The position numbers and the translations under genes were made by a program. The notes beneath the pieces were generated by a model. The model did no database searches, had not been told where the DNA came from, and was given only the letters and a program-made list of their open reading frames with translations. From positions 1 through 6,658 of the forward strand of contig CAZBWN010000062.1 of assembly GCA_964495905.1 (NCBI GenBank): 6,658 nucleotides of DNA, written 5' to 3'. The stretch is from CAJBLF01 sp964495905 (GTDB lineage: Bacteria; Patescibacteriota; Gracilibacteria; Absconditabacterales; Absconditicoccaceae). Positions 6,172 through 6,658 of the stretch are shown piece by piece. Positions within the stretch are counted from its first letter, which is position 1; each line of letters opens with the position of its first letter.

Positions 6172-6180
6172 GCTCTAACA

Positions 6181-6195
6181 TAACAAAAAACTTTT
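6181..6195. repeat. Right target-site duplication, 15 bp
   Basis: TAACAAAAAACTTTT, identical to 4677-4691. It ends two bases before the -35 hexamer of the unit 3 promoter. Confidence 0.85.
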
Positions 6196-6196
6196 C

Positions 6197-6224
6197 TTGA
6201 CTTTTCACAGGAAATAGATAATTT
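6197..6224 (+). promoter_or_regulatory. Promoter region of accessory unit 3
   Basis: TTGACT (6197-6202) is followed by the shared TTTCACAG. The -10 is poorer than in units 1 and 2: GATAAT at 6217-6222 after 14 bases, or TAATTT at 6219-6224 after 16. The IS end lies just upstream and replaces any natural upstream element. Transcription from the transposase gene could also read in, since no terminator is visible between 6123 and 6275. Confidence 0.5.
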
Positions 6225-6274
6225 TACGACTTAAAAAAACAAAAAAAATATAAACCAAAAAAAAAATCAAAAAC

Positions 6275-6658
6275 ATGTTAACAGAAGGAAAACCAGAAAC
6301 AAGTACAGTACAACTAGTTGTAAGAACGATATTATTATCGAAAAACTTCAATTGCTTAAAAAGCACTTTTACAAGAAAAGAAAAAATTCTTGTAGACCAT
6401 TTAAAAGAATTCAGAGCTGCCTATAAGGGCAGAAATCTGAGAGTAAAAGATACTTTTGATGAGAAATCAGTTTTAATTTGGGAATCATACTATGGAAGAA
6501 CGATAGCATGCCCTATCACCGAGAATGGATTTGATTGGTCCAACATCCAATTCTTTAAGGAAAGAGAAAAAGAAATGGATGGTAAAATCAAACTTGATGA
6601 TAAGCCATATCGTGCTGATAATAAAGATGATAAAGGAGACGATCTTATTAACGAAGAA
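6275..6658 (+). CDS. Unrecognised soluble protein, N-terminal 128 residues (3' partial)
   Basis: The frame is open from ATG at 6275 to the window edge with no stop. It has no signal peptide or membrane segment. A middle region with lysine, phenylalanine and tryptophan (FDEKSVLIWESYYGRT, GFDWSNIQFFKERE) is followed by a charged, lysine- and aspartate-rich stretch (DDKPYRADNKDDKGDD), probably disordered. All six glycines are GGN. The A-rich leader lacks a Shine-Dalgarno, as in unit 2, and the -35 region is shared with units 1 and 2, so it appears to be the third member of the same set. Function unknown. Confidence 0.75.
   Translation, partial: MLTEGKPETSTVQLVVRTILLSKNFNCLKSTFTRKEKILVDHLKEFRAAYKGRNLRVKDTFDEKSVLIWESYYGRTIACPITENGFDWSNIQFFKEREKEMDGKIKLDDKPYRADNKDDKGDDLINEE

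Larger units (their letters stand above)
4692..6180 (+). mobile_element. Complete IS1202/ISNCY-like insertion sequence, 1489 bp
   Basis: The ends are TGTTACACAAAAATAG (from 4692) and the inverse TGTTAGAGCAAAATAG (read inward from 6180). They match at 22 of 26 positions when extended through AAATT-CCGG. A perfect 15-bp target duplication flanks the element. It contains a single intact transposase gene once TGA is read as Gly. Each end has two copies of the core repeat. It sits between a repeat block and the promoter of a small accessory gene, and its gene points the same way as that gene. The family call comes from the transposase; IS1202 itself is larger and makes a longer target duplication. 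Confidence 0.88.

Overview
The window reads as a chromosomal fragment of a bacterium that translates UGA as glycine (genetic code 25), which points to Candidatus Absconditabacteria (SR1) or Gracilibacteria (BD1-5/GN02) in the Patescibacteria. With the standard code the main genes shatter into short pieces. With TGA read as Gly, four long genes appear, and the TGAs fall on residues that are glycine in their families: both glycines of the GETSGE motif of a GspF/PilC protein, and the glycines of the DGS, DDATG and AKGRVE motifs of a DDE transposase. All six complete genes and the left-edge partial gene end in TAA or TAG, none in TGA. The DNA is AT-rich and most genes lack a Shine-Dalgarno sequence.

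Layout. 1-759 (+): 3' part of an unrecognised gene with six TGA-Gly codons. 769-801: probable bidirectional terminator. 3419-872 (-): a type IV pilus/type II secretion inner-membrane operon, PilN-like, PilO-like and GspF/PilC-like, driven by a near-consensus promoter at 3449-3477. Arrays of 7-bp repeats flank the gspF/pilC gene on both sides. 3537-6658 (+): an accessory zone of three small unrecognised genes. Each has its own similar promoter starting TTGACTTTT, and the first two have nearly identical terminators. A GC-rich repeat block lies between units. One small protein is a predicted secreted coiled coil, one ends in ten lysines, and the third runs off the window.

A complete insertion sequence (4692-6180, 1489 bp, IS1202/ISNCY-like) has landed between the repeat block and the promoter of the third unit. 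It leaves a perfect 15-bp target duplication. The ends carry doubled 17-19-bp repeats in inverted orientation, and the inner left copy fills the spacer of the transposase promoter. The transposase uses TGA for 20 of 27 glycines, so it is adapted to this code.

The three pilus proteins would together form the inner-membrane assembly platform of a pilus; known cultivated Absconditabacteria live attached to prey or host cells and carry type IV pili. The three small accessory genes use TGA for none of their 15 glycines, against 18 of 60 in the four left-hand genes, which hints at a different history.
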